A DNA stretch of 64,000 nucleotides from Victivallis sp. Marseille-Q1083 (GCF_903645315.1 NZ_CAHJXL010000001.1:2697501-2761500), one strand, 5' to 3'. Shown: positions 45,961-53,872, counted from the stretch's first letter. Program-made: numbers and translations. Notes: generated by a model from the sequence alone, not told the origin.

Positions 45961-46004
45961 GCGAGAAGGAAAGAACCTTTCCTCAAAAGGTTTTTCCTTC
46001 TCGC
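45961..46004. terminator. Hairpin 2 between convergent island blocks
   Basis: Arms at 45961-45980 and 45985-46004 pair over 19 bases with a single bulged G and a 4-base loop. It lies just past the lipoprotein stop and probably ends transcription from either side. Confidence 0.65.
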
Positions 46005-46021
46005 ATCCCCCCCTTTGTCCA

Positions 46022-46459
46022 CTATTCGGCTGCCGCCGTTTCCGGCGTTTCCGGCGGTTGCCGGATTGCCTGCATTCGGGCGATGGTGTCGGCTGCCGTT
46101 TCGCCGGGTACGCCGATATAAACGACCGCCTCGGTATCGACATTCAATCCGAACAGTTGGCCAAAGAAGGAGCCGCGCCTGGAATGCACATAGACCGGTG
46201 CCGCCGTGGACCCCTCCGCCATTTCGGGACTGGTACCCATTGCGTTGACCGCGCCGCCGGCAATGATATTCGGCAGCACGGTGCCGCTGGAAAGCGAGCC
46301 GGAGGTCTCCACCTTGAAGGCGTCCACCCCGGAGCCGATGCCGACGGCTTTGTTTTGCAACGCCTCGCAGCCCTGCAGCAGCGCCGCTGCCGCGACGAAC
46401 GCCGCGACGACGATCCCCCGGGCAAGTGTGCCGGCTGCAATTCCATTCTGTTTTTTCAT
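46022..46459 (-). CDS. Small lipoprotein of the lysis-like set
   Basis: The 145-residue predicted lipoprotein has a signal peptide (GIVVAAFVAAAALLQGC) with lipobox LLQGC. The mature part is Gly/Ala/Ser-rich (IGSGVDAFKVETSGSLSSG) and ends with a Pro/Glu tail. I recognise no family. GGAAAGGA precedes ATG 46459, which overlaps the stop of the 54-residue gene (ATGA). The position after a PLA2-like protein and a small membrane peptide recalls phage lysis cassettes, where an outer-membrane lipoprotein acts in the last step; that is inference. Confidence 0.65.
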   Translation of the reverse strand: MKKQNGIAAGTLARGIVVAAFVAAAALLQGCEALQNKAVGIGSGVDAFKVETSGSLSSGTVLPNIIAGGAVNAMGTSPEMAEGSTAAPVYVHSRRGSFFGQLFGLNVDTEAVVYIGVPGETAADTIARMQAIRQPPETPETAAAE

Positions 46460-46620
46460 TTTGTTTCGGTCCTTTCCTTGTTGATTTCTTTGATGACGGC
46501 GCAATTGTCGCGCCGGCGGGTACATACTTCGTGAGTGACGAAAGTGTTCAGTTTGGTGCAGATGACATAGGTGCAGCAAACCATCGTTCCGGCGATGCAG
46601 AATACTTCGTAAAAACTCAT
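46456..46620 (-). CDS. 54-residue membrane peptide (holin-like position)
   Basis: This small gene has ATG 46620, 54 codons and stop at 46456. GAGGAAG precedes the start. It overlaps the upstream gene and the downstream lipoprotein gene by ATGA on both sides, which supports it strongly. The peptide has one hydrophobic segment with four Cys (YEVFCIAGTMVCCTYVIC, residues 4-21) and a charged tail (TRRRDNCAVIKEINKERTET). Holin or Rz-like function is only suggested by position. Confidence 0.65.
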   Translation of the reverse strand: MSFYEVFCIAGTMVCCTYVICTKLNTFVTHEVCTRRRDNCAVIKEINKERTETK

Positions 46621-47021
46621 TTCTTCCTCGCTTTCAGGCCGGTAAACCGGAAGGCCGGCGCGCCGCCGATGCGCAGCAACACAAAGAAACGCAGCGCGTC
46701 AACCATGACCACATAACGCCGCATCTGGTCAACGGCATAAGTGCCGAACGCCGCCCGAACGCCGTTGCGAAGGAACCGCCAATCGGCTATCCAGCGATCC
46801 GTCCACCGGCCGCCGTCGTCGTAATCCAAATCGTGAATCCAGGCGACCGGCACCAATGCCGGATGCAGTTGATCCAGCATAAAACGCAGCCAGGGCGGAA
46901 ACCAGCCGGCGCCGATGCCGTTGCAGACGGCGTCCGCTCGCTGATTATCGCATAGTTTCCAGCGGCCGGCCAGCTTCAATTGTTCCGCCCGGCACTGGAT
47001 TGTTGTGACATTGTGTTTCAT
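46617..47021 (-). CDS. Phospholipase A2-like phage/island protein
   Basis: The 134-residue protein has the segment CNGIGAGWFPPWLRFML followed by VPVAWIHDLDYDDGG, which has the His-Asp dyad and Gly-rich calcium-site flavour of small phage-encoded phospholipase A2-like proteins. It also has WIADWRFLRNGV, typical of that group. ATG 47021 follows AAGGAGG; a longer reading adds intergenic codons. It heads the three-gene set with ATGA coupling. The insertion sequence begins 33 bases upstream and may have displaced or supplied its promoter. Confidence 0.6.
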   Translation of the reverse strand: MKHNVTTIQCRAEQLKLAGRWKLCDNQRADAVCNGIGAGWFPPWLRFMLDQLHPALVPVAWIHDLDYDDGGRWTDRWIADWRFLRNGVRAAFGTYAVDQMRRYVVMVDALRFFVLLRIGGAPAFRFTGLKARKK

Positions 47022-47053
47022 AAACCTCCTTACATTACGGCAAAAAGAGTGCA

Positions 47054-48650
47054 TTCTGCGAAATACATTAAATTATTTATTTTTAACTATTTACAATGCA
47101 TTGAAATTTGAAAAATCCTCCAACTGAAATTATATTGTAATCTTCTAGCAATCAAAATCATAACTCCAGAAGGAGGAATAAAAACCAATGCAACTATCTT
47201 TATTCTGCGATTATCGCGGGTACGCCAACTCCAAATACGAGAGCCTGTTTCTTGCGCTGGAAGAATCTCATACTAGTGTCGCTAAGAAGAAAGGTCCTGG
47301 TCGTATCGGCTATGGAGATTTGGCTTACCTCAAAGCATACGTTTACAAGCACGCGGAGGAAATCAAAAGCATTCCGGAGCTCTTGCGCAATCTGCAACGG
47401 AATCCGGTGATCTGCGAAATGATCGGTTTCCAGTATGATTCGCTGCCGGACTCGTCCCGTTTTTATACATTCCTGAGCAAGACAAAAAACTCCGAAATCC
47501 AGGCGATTCATCATGCGGCGGTTCAGTCGCTGATCGGCGGCGGCGTGGTTTCGCTTGACGTCCTGATCGTCGATTCCAAACCGGTCATGGCCAATACCAA
47601 GCACAACAATCCCAAAAATCCGAGTCGCTCATTGGATAAAGAGGATAAAATCCCCCGCAATCCCAAAGCGACTCTCGGCTATTATTCTTACTTGAAACAG
47701 CCATTCGGCACGGGCAAGCAATTCAGCTTTTTCTGGGGCTTCCGGACGCACGTATTGGTCTCCGAAGAAGGCGTTCCGCTGGTCGAAATCACCAAGCCGA
47801 ACAACATCTCCGACGAACAGATTGCGCACTCGCTCTTACGCAAACTCAAACGGGTCTACGGACAGAAGAAAGGCCGAGTTTTTATCGCCGATTCCGCCTA
47901 TGACCACCGCCAATTCTACGACTTTATCAAGGACGAAATCAAAGGCCAAGCATGCATCCCAATCAATCCGCGCAACCAGCAAGCGGCCAAACTTCTCGGC
48001 GAAAAAGGCTGTCCCATCTGTCCCGGCGGACTCGAAATGAAATATTCATGCATCACCAAGAGCGAAGGCCGCACCCGCAAGAAATTCCGCTGTCCGATCA
48101 TCGCCGGAACGCGCCCGGAAAAAGCCGAATTACCTGGCCAATGCCCTTGCAATCATCAACGATTCTGTACCGGCAGCCGCTATGGCTGTACCGCTTACAT
48201 CGACGTTACCGATGATGCACGCGCCCAGGTCCCGCGCCAAAGCGCATGGTACAAAGAGACTTATACCAAACGTACCGGCGTCGAACGCTATTTCTCGCGC
48301 CTCGGCTCGCGCGAGGTCGAACAGACCACGCATTTCAATTACCGAGCCATCCGCAACCAGATGAGCATTGCACATCTGACGCTCGCGCTCACCGCCGTCG
48401 CCGCCGCATTCATTCTCGAACAGCCGGACAAAATCCGCTGTTACAAATCGTTTGCTGACGCCGCATAGCTTCGCGATAATCTCAAATTTTTCAATCAACC
48501 CCGGCGAATTCACATCCGCCTTAATTCTTCACGCCTTTTTTCAGCGATTTTTTACCCAATTCTGCACCAACTCGTACTGTTTGCTTGTTTTCAAAGCTTT
48601 TGCCGGTGGCTCAAACTGCTTCCTGTTCACTTTTCCTCTATTTCGCAGAA
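47054..48650 (+). mobile_element. Insertion sequence, about 1.6 kb
   Basis: Terminal inverted repeats TTCTGCGAAATA at 47054-47065 and its complement at 48639-48650 are perfect over 12 bases and extend to 16 of 19. They bracket a single transposase gene. I see no target-site duplication next to the repeats, so the outer ends may be off by a few bases or the flanks have changed. Confidence 0.65.
47188..48468 (+). CDS. IS4/IS5-superfamily DDE transposase
   Basis: The product has 426 residues. The DDE triad is visible: Asp 129 in LIVDSKPVMAN, Asp 235 in FIADSAYD and Glu 366 in RTGVERYFSRL. Between the second Asp and the Glu lies an insert of about 60 residues with eight Cys (CPIC, SC, RC, CPC, FC, YGC), probably a zinc-binding module. 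GGAGG precedes the ATG, and the frame is intact, so the element could be active. The exact IS family is not resolved. Confidence 0.88.
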   Translation: MQLSLFCDYRGYANSKYESLFLALEESHTSVAKKKGPGRIGYGDLAYLKAYVYKHAEEIKSIPELLRNLQRNPVICEMIGFQYDSLPDSSRFYTFLSKTKNSEIQAIHHAAVQSLIGGGVVSLDVLIVDSKPVMANTKHNNPKNPSRSLDKEDKIPRNPKATLGYYSYLKQPFGTGKQFSFFWGFRTHVLVSEEGVPLVEITKPNNISDEQIAHSLLRKLKRVYGQKKGRVFIADSAYDHRQFYDFIKDEIKGQACIPINPRNQQAAKLLGEKGCPICPGGLEMKYSCITKSEGRTRKKFRCPIIAGTRPEKAELPGQCPCNHQRFCTGSRYGCTAYIDVTDDARAQVPRQSAWYKETYTKRTGVERYFSRLGSREVEQTTHFNYRAIRNQMSIAHLTLALTAVAAAFILEQPDKIRCYKSFADAA

Positions 48651-48670
48651 CTCATAGGGTTGATTAATGC

Positions 48671-49801
48671 TTACATCTCGTCTGTTCGGTTATCATGGGA
48701 CCAGCCGGTTGAATTGCCGGTGATAATTTGCGGCGGTAAAAAAATCCTTTCCGAAGGCAGCGGCCGTTTCCAGCGGCAGTAATCGACGATCCGGCTGATC
48801 ATTTCCCGGCCGATCTGCCGGAAAGGCGGCGTGACGCGGCTGCAGATCGGACAGACCGACGAGGCGCCGATGTACATGAAATCGATTTCCCGGCCGGGCT
48901 GCAGGTTCAATTTCGAAACCGCATTGTATAAAGGCTCCAAATGATCGCTGTTATAGAACAGGAAGTCAGGCTTTTCCCGCCGCAGGAATGCGACAATCTC
49001 GTCCTCCGCCGCCACCACCGGAAAAGGCACCTCCTGCAGCGCGTCATCCGGCACCGGCAGACCGGCGGCTCTTCCCAGCCGGCAGTATTCCAGCGTCCGC
49101 CAGTGCAGGAACGGCACATCGTCCGACGTTCTCGGCACTGCGATGCAGCCGCACTTGCGGTAGCCGCGCGACTTGATCGTGTCGACCAGGCATTCGACCA
49201 GTTCCCGGTCGCTGTAGCCGACCGCCAGTTCAGACTCGTGATATTCCGCCGGCGCCCCGAATTGAACTGTCGCCACCACCGCCACCTCGTTGGCGGCAAC
49301 GGAACGCAGCTTGCGCCGTTGGTCGCCGTAGAAGATTGCCGCGTCATAGCCGGCCAGGCGCTGCAACTGCCCGTTCAAGGCGAAATTGTCTTCCGCTTCC
49401 GGAAAATATTCCAGATGGATGTGGGTGTTGTGCGCAATCCCGACTTCCAGCATGCCGCGGTAGATCTCGGTGTTGGCGTGCCAGTTGCCGACCGGCAGCA
49501 CTTCCGGCAGAATCCCCACTTCCGGGAAAACCAGGATCACCCGCAGCGGCTTGTTGTCCACCGTATTGCTCCGGCTGACGAAAACCCCTCTGGCCGGCTC
49601 CCGGATGATCAGTTGATCGCGTTCCAGCAAATCCAGTGTCTGGCTGATCACCGTGGTGCTGACTTTGAACTCCTCCCGCAGATTGCGGACGCTGTCCAGC
49701 TTGCGGCCGACCGGCTAATAGCCGGAAGCGATACGACCGGTCAAAATATCGTACAACTGCCTGGCCAACGGAACGGCGATGTCTTTTTCCAAAACGTCCA
49801 T
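48671..49801 (-). pseudogene. GntR/LacI-type regulator gene with in-frame amber codon
   Basis: From ATG 49801 the translation starts MDVLEKDIAVPLARQLYDIL, a classic GntR winged-helix head, then hits TAG at 49715-49717 (codon 29) in the phrase ASGY-stop-PVGRKLDS. It then continues in frame through NLREEFKVSTTVISQTLDLL and a LacI-like sensor domain to a stop at 48671. Apart from this one codon the 376-codon gene looks intact. A GTG at 49651 could restart translation but would lack most of the DNA-binding domain. Either a recent nonsense mutation, suppressed amber, or sequencing error. Confidence 0.8.
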
Positions 49802-49859
49802 CATTAATCTACTTCTGTTTTTCTGTAGCGAACTGTTCCGATACAGCATTTATAAGTAT

Positions 49860-49888
49860 AGTATATCAAAAAATTAGGCAAAAGTCAA
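49860..49888 (-). promoter_or_regulatory. Strong promoter of the GntR/LacI-type regulator
   Basis: On the minus strand TTGACT (49883-49888) and TATACT (49860-49865) are 17 bases apart. A weak dyad CTGT-N6-ACAG at 49833-49846 between promoter and start could be its operator. The rest of the 305-base gap 49805-50109 shows no further gene. Confidence 0.75.
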
Positions 49889-50109
49889 CCCCTCTTCCAG
49901 AGAAAACTCGAAAATTACCTGAAATTATATTTTATTGTCGGGTCAATTGTCGAAGTGTGGAAATGGCGCGGAGAGGGAAAATGAATCCGATGACGTTTTT
50001 GGCGACAGAAAGATGTTTTTTCCGAAAGAAAACCGCCTGAAATGATGATATTGGTAAAGGCGGGCCGGGAGTGCGTCGCGGCTGCAAAAACAAAAAGGAA
50101 ATCGAAAAA

Positions 50110-51258
50110 ATGCTGACCCGTAAAGAACGTTTGATGCGGACGATTGCCGGCCTGAGCGTCGACCGTCCCGCCGTCAGTTTTTATGAAATCAACGGTTTGA
50201 CCCAGCGGTGCGACGATCCGGACCGCTTCAATATCTTTCATGATCCGAGCTGGAAGCCGCTGATTCAGTTGGCGCAGGAAAAGACCGACCGGCTGGTGAT
50301 GACTGCCGCGTTGGCCAGCCGCGACGGACGGCTGCTCGATCTGTTGCCGCCGGCGATCGTCGAACAGCGCTGCGAGGAAAAGGACGACCGGCGTTATTAT
50401 CATACCCGGGTTCAGGCGGCCGGCCGGGAGTTGCGCAGCACCTATATGGTGGAAGCCGATGTCAATACCAGTTGGTGCCTGGACCATCTGATCAAGGATG
50501 TCGACGATTTGCGCGCCTGGATCGATTTGCCGGAGGAGGAGTTGCGCGGCGAAGCCTATACGGCCGATATTTTGCGCCAGGAAGCGGAACTCGGCGACAG
50601 CGGCGTGGTGATGATCGACAGCGGCGATCCGTTGTGTACGGTGGCGGGATTGATGGCGATGGATGAATTCACCGTCATCGCGCTGACCGAACCGGAACTG
50701 TTCCGCGAGGCGCTGGAGAAGGCCTTGCGTTTCCAATTGTGGGTGACGGAGCAGGTGGCGGCGGCGCTGCCGGGCCGGATCTGGCGGATTTGCGGGCCGG
50801 AATACGCCTGTCCGCCGTATCTGCCGCCGGAATTGTTCCATGAATACGTGACCTGCTTTGATCGCCAGCTGGTCGAAGTGATCCGCCGCCATGGCGGTTA
50901 TCCGCGCATCCACTGTCACGGCCGCATCCGGGAAGTGCTCGACGAAATCGTCGCTACCGGCGTTGTAGCGCTCGATCCGATTGAGCCGCCGCCGCAGGGC
51001 GATGTGTCGCTGGCCTATGTCCGGGAAAAGTATGGCCGGGAATTGACCTTATTCGGCAATCTGGAGGCGTCGGATATCGAAAACCTGGAATCGGAAGCGT
51101 TTCGCGGCAAGGTCCGGCAGGCATTGGAGGAAGGAACCGGCGGGGAAGGGCGCGGCTTCGTGCTGATGCCGTCGGCCTGTCCGTACGGCCGCAAGTTGAG
51201 CGCCCGGGCGATGCGCAATTACGAAGTGATGATCGAAGAGGTCGAAGCGCTTTCATAG
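50110..51258 (+). CDS. Uroporphyrinogen decarboxylase-family (MtaA/UroD-like) protein
   Basis: The 382-residue protein has the UroD/MtaA barrel fold by motif order: LTRKERLMRTIAGLSVDRPA at the start, DSGDPLCTVAGL, RIWRICGPEYACPPYLPPELF, RIHCHGRIREVLDEI, and the C-terminal GFVLMPSACPYGRKLS. It lacks the heme-pathway context, and the N-terminal catalytic Arg pattern of true HemE is not evident, so a methyltransferase-type or unknown role is more likely. Bacteria of this group carry many such paralogues next to sugar regulators. ATG 50110 follows AAAGGAAA. Confidence 0.85.
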   Translation: MLTRKERLMRTIAGLSVDRPAVSFYEINGLTQRCDDPDRFNIFHDPSWKPLIQLAQEKTDRLVMTAALASRDGRLLDLLPPAIVEQRCEEKDDRRYYHTRVQAAGRELRSTYMVEADVNTSWCLDHLIKDVDDLRAWIDLPEEELRGEAYTADILRQEAELGDSGVVMIDSGDPLCTVAGLMAMDEFTVIALTEPELFREALEKALRFQLWVTEQVAAALPGRIWRICGPEYACPPYLPPELFHEYVTCFDRQLVEVIRRHGGYPRIHCHGRIREVLDEIVATGVVALDPIEPPPQGDVSLAYVREKYGRELTLFGNLEASDIENLESEAFRGKVRQALEEGTGGEGRGFVLMPSACPYGRKLSARAMRNYEVMIEEVEALS

Positions 51259-51306
51259 GTTGAAGGAGCCGGAAGCCGGCCTGCAGTGCGGAATCTGATA
51301 TTTCAT

Positions 51307-51334
51307 TTGCCAAAATTGTGAAACAGGGTATATT
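51307..51334 (+). promoter_or_regulatory. Candidate promoter for the 111-residue gene
   Basis: TTGCCA (51307-51312) and TATATT (51329-51334) are spaced by 16 bases, 54 bases before the gene. Confidence 0.45.
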
Positions 51335-51387
51335 GAAGAAGAGGAACTTGCCGGAGCATTTTCATTCATTATTCTGGAGGAGAAAAA

Positions 51388-51723
51388 ATGAAAAATCAAG
51401 ATTCGAACGATCTGCATCAGCAGCCTGCCGTCACCGAAGCGGAAGAGTTGAGTGCCGCGTTTCCATTGCCGCCGCAGATGAATGCGGCGCTCGACACGCC
51501 GGTTGACCTGCCGCCGGTGGAAGCGGCACGGGAAGTGAACGGGGTGGACTGGCGGCATGGCAGGGTGCGGGAGCTGGCGGGGCAGGAGGAGCGGATTCGG
51601 GCGGGGCTGGAAAAGCTGGGCATCGACGTCCGTTGCGACGGCGACCGTTTCCTGTGCGATGCGGCGGAGCGGGCCGGCGTGACGTTTGAGCAGTTCGTCG
51701 CGGCGTTGGAGCGATCGGAATAG
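51388..51723 (+). CDS. Small protein of unknown function
   Basis: This 111-residue acidic protein has a Pro/Glu/Ala-rich first half (ELSAAFPLPPQMNAALDTPV) and a compact C-terminal half (RIRAGLEKLGIDVRCDGDRF, LCDAAERAGVTFEQFVAALE) that could be a small helical domain. CTGGAGGAG precedes the ATG and a promoter lies upstream, so it is a real gene. No family is recognised. Confidence 0.6.
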   Translation: MKNQDSNDLHQQPAVTEAEELSAAFPLPPQMNAALDTPVDLPPVEAAREVNGVDWRHGRVRELAGQEERIRAGLEKLGIDVRCDGDRFLCDAAERAGVTFEQFVAALERSE

Positions 51724-51785
51724 ACCGCACCCGTTCTTCTTTCCGGCCGCCAGAGGGGAGGGAGGGGGGAAAGAGCAAAAGAAAT

Positions 51786-51814
51786 TTGCATTTGGGCGGA
51801 TGACTGCTTATATT
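51786..51814 (+). promoter_or_regulatory. Promoter of the leuA leader transcript
   Basis: TTGCAT (51786-51791) and TATATT (51809-51814) are 17 bases apart. The start point would be near 51821, giving a leader of about 350 bases before leuA. Confidence 0.65.
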
Positions 51815-51848
51815 ATAGAGATCATAACCATTCTGAACAAGGAACAAC

Positions 51849-52001
51849 ATGAACCGGCATTCGAAAAAATTTGAAATCGGACGTGAAGCGGCGCCGTTGC
51901 GCCCGCACCGCGAGGTTTGGATCGTGTTGTCTCTTACTTCCGGCCGACTGCTGCGGCGGCTGAAAGCCGCCGATTGGGCCGGAATCCCGGTTGCCGGATA
52001 A
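51849..52001 (+). CDS. Putative 50-residue leader peptide upstream of leuA
   Basis: An open frame of 50 codons starts at ATG 51849 behind AAGGAAC, about 28 bases after the likely start point. Its second half has six Leu codons within 22 residues (LRPHREVWIVLSLTSGRLL, then RRL). It ends at 52001 inside a hairpin. This fits a translated leader for attenuation, though Leu codons are not in one run as in classical leu leaders. I am not sure it is translated. Confidence 0.35.
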   Translation: MNRHSKKFEIGREAAPLRPHREVWIVLSLTSGRLLRRLKAADWAGIPVAG

Positions 52002-52066
52002 AGCGACCGGCTCCCCTTCTTTATTTTTTCGGTTCAATCGGCGTCGAAGCGGCTGGCTTCGACGCC
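51954..52066 (+). promoter_or_regulatory. Structured leader of leuA (possible attenuator)
   Basis: Three hairpins: 51954-51972 (8-base stem, GAA loop), 51993-52011 (GCCGG/CCGGC, followed by TCCCCTTCTTTATTTTTTC, terminator-like), and 52040-52066 (perfect 10-base stem GGCGTCGAAG/CTTCGACGCC). No leucine T-box was recognised. Apart from this leader, the region 51724-52172 holds no larger gene. Confidence 0.5.
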
Positions 52067-52172
52067 CGGACTGCCTTGTGTATTGGACCGCCGTTCGTGT
52101 TGAACCCGCCGCTTCCTGAAGTCGAAATATTTTTGACTGTGGCAACCCCAAAACCAAAGGAAGTTAAAAAAC

Positions 52173-53864
52173 ATGAACAGTTACCCGAAGTATCGTTATC
52201 CGGAAACGGCGCCCATCGCCGACCGGATTTGGCCGACCCGGAAAATCACCGCCGCTCCGATGTTCGCCTCGGTCGATTTGCGCGACGGCAATCAAGCCTT
52301 TGCCAATCCGATGGATGTGGACGCCAAGGTGGAATATTTCAAGATGCTGACCCGGATCGGCTTTACGGAAATCGAAGTCGGATTTCCAGCCGCTTCCCGG
52401 GATGAATTTGATTTCGTCCGCCGGTTGATCGAAGAAAATTTGATCCCCGCCGGGGTGCGCATCGTCGTTTTCACCCAGGCGCGGGCCGGATTGATCGCCC
52501 GGACGATCGAATCGATTCGCGGCGTCGAACGGGCCGTCGTCCATTGTTACGTTGCCGCGTCCGATTTGCACGGCCGTTTTGTTTTCGGCAAAAGCCGGGA
52601 AGAGGTCAGACAAATGGCGGTCGAGGGGACCCGGATGATCGTTGAGGCGATCCGGGATGCCGGCTTGCAGGACCGGGTCGGCTATGAATTTTCCCCGGAG
52701 GAGTTCACCGACAGCGACATTGATTTCATCGTCGATCTGGCCTGCGGCGTCAAGGAGTGTTTCGGCCCCTGCCGCAAGGAAAATTTCATCCTCAATTTGC
52801 CGTCGACGGTCGAACGCCGGCCGCCGTATCAATATGCCGACTTGATCGAATATTTCTGCCGGCATTATCCGTACGGCGCTGAAACGACGATCAGCGTTCA
52901 TACCCACAACGATCAGGGCTGTGCGATCGCCGCCGCCGAAATGGCGGTGTTGGCCGGCGCGGACCGGGTGGAAGGGACGCTCTGCGGCCACGGCGAGCGG
53001 ACCGGCAATATGGATATGCTGACTTTTGCGTTGAATTTTCACAGCCGCGGCATCGCCACCGGTTTGGATTTTTCCTTCCTGCCGGAAATCGTCAGGCAGG
53101 TCGAAAAAGTGTCGTCGATCGCCACGCATCCGCGTCATCCCTACGCCGGCGAATTGGTTTTCACCGCCTTTTCCGGCTCTCACCAGGACGCGATCCGCAA
53201 AGGGTTTGCGCAGCGGGAGGCGATCGGCGAATTTTTCCGGCAGGGCTGGAAATTGCCCTATTTCCACATTGATCCGGCCGATATCGGCCGCAGTTACGAA
53301 GGATTGATCCGGATCAACAGTCAATCCGGCAAGGGCGGAGTCGCGTTTGTCATGGAGCAGGTCTATGGCGTGGAGTTGCCGAAAAGCCTTCAGACGGCAT
53401 TGGCACATGAGGTGCAGTTGGTGGCCGAAGCGAGCAAAGCGGAAGTCGCCCCGGAGGAAATTTTTGCCGTGTTCGAACAGAAAATCGTCAACCCGCCCGG
53501 CGGCTGGCAGTTGGTCGGGCTGAAGCAGCACAATGAGTTGGTCGACGGCAGAGTGCAGACGCAGATTGCGTTGCAGATCGCCGTGTCCGGACCGGTGCGG
53601 ACGTTTCAGGGCCGTGGCAACGGGCCGATTGCCGCGACGGTCGATGCCCTGCAGCGGGCCGGCGTGGCGCCGGAATTCCGGCTCGAGAGTTATAAGGAGC
53701 AGGCGATGACCAGCGGTGCCGCCGCCCGGGCGATCGCCTGTATCGGCCTCCGGATGGCCGGCCGCGGGGAGGTGGTGTTCGGCGTCGGCATCAACGAAAA
53801 CATCGCGGTGGCGGCGGTTCATGCGATCCTGAATGCCTTGAACCGGGCGTCCCGGCCGGAATAA
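52173..53864 (+). CDS. leuA: 2-isopropylmalate synthase
   Basis: The product has 563 residues and catalyses the first committed step of leucine synthesis from 2-ketoisovalerate and acetyl-CoA. The N-terminal barrel has SVDLRDGNQAFANPMDVDAK (metal and substrate site), TEIEVGFPAASRDEFDFVR, and the HTHNDQGCAIAAAEMAVLAG block with the metal-ligand His pair plus GTLCGHGERTGN. The C-terminal region (about 440-560) is the regulatory domain, so leucine feedback is likely. This is the longer LeuA type found also in actinobacteria and yeast. AAAGGAAG precedes the ATG. No other leu gene follows. Confidence 0.94.
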   Translation: MNSYPKYRYPETAPIADRIWPTRKITAAPMFASVDLRDGNQAFANPMDVDAKVEYFKMLTRIGFTEIEVGFPAASRDEFDFVRRLIEENLIPAGVRIVVFTQARAGLIARTIESIRGVERAVVHCYVAASDLHGRFVFGKSREEVRQMAVEGTRMIVEAIRDAGLQDRVGYEFSPEEFTDSDIDFIVDLACGVKECFGPCRKENFILNLPSTVERRPPYQYADLIEYFCRHYPYGAETTISVHTHNDQGCAIAAAEMAVLAGADRVEGTLCGHGERTGNMDMLTFALNFHSRGIATGLDFSFLPEIVRQVEKVSSIATHPRHPYAGELVFTAFSGSHQDAIRKGFAQREAIGEFFRQGWKLPYFHIDPADIGRSYEGLIRINSQSGKGGVAFVMEQVYGVELPKSLQTALAHEVQLVAEASKAEVAPEEIFAVFEQKIVNPPGGWQLVGLKQHNELVDGRVQTQIALQIAVSGPVRTFQGRGNGPIAATVDALQRAGVAPEFRLESYKEQAMTSGAAARAIACIGLRMAGRGEVVFGVGINENIAVAAVHAILNALNRASRPE

Positions 53865-53872
53865 TATTTTTT

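Larger units (their letters stand above)
37217..47021. mobile_element. Integrated island, phage-satellite-like
   Basis: The block from the integrase to the PLA2-like gene holds two tyrosine recombinases, divergent HTH regulators with palindromic operators, an excisionase-like protein, DnaD-like and DnaC-like replication proteins, an ORF6N protein and a small lysis-like set, with many 4- to 17-base gene overlaps. Part of it (38.9-41.7 kb) is visibly AT-richer than the flanks. There are no capsid, portal, terminase or tail genes. Boundaries are uncertain: the left end is set at the integrase, the right end is blurred by an insertion sequence. Confidence 0.7.

Noticed and set aside
45881-46248. 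Continuation of a plus-strand frame through the two hairpins
   Set aside because: It crosses both hairpins and then runs antisense to the lipoprotein gene; the peptide is Arg/Pro-rich without features.
51822-52157. Minus-strand 111-codon frame in the leuA leader
   Set aside because: Arg/Gln-rich composition typical of a shadow frame, no ribosome site, and it is antisense to the structured leader.
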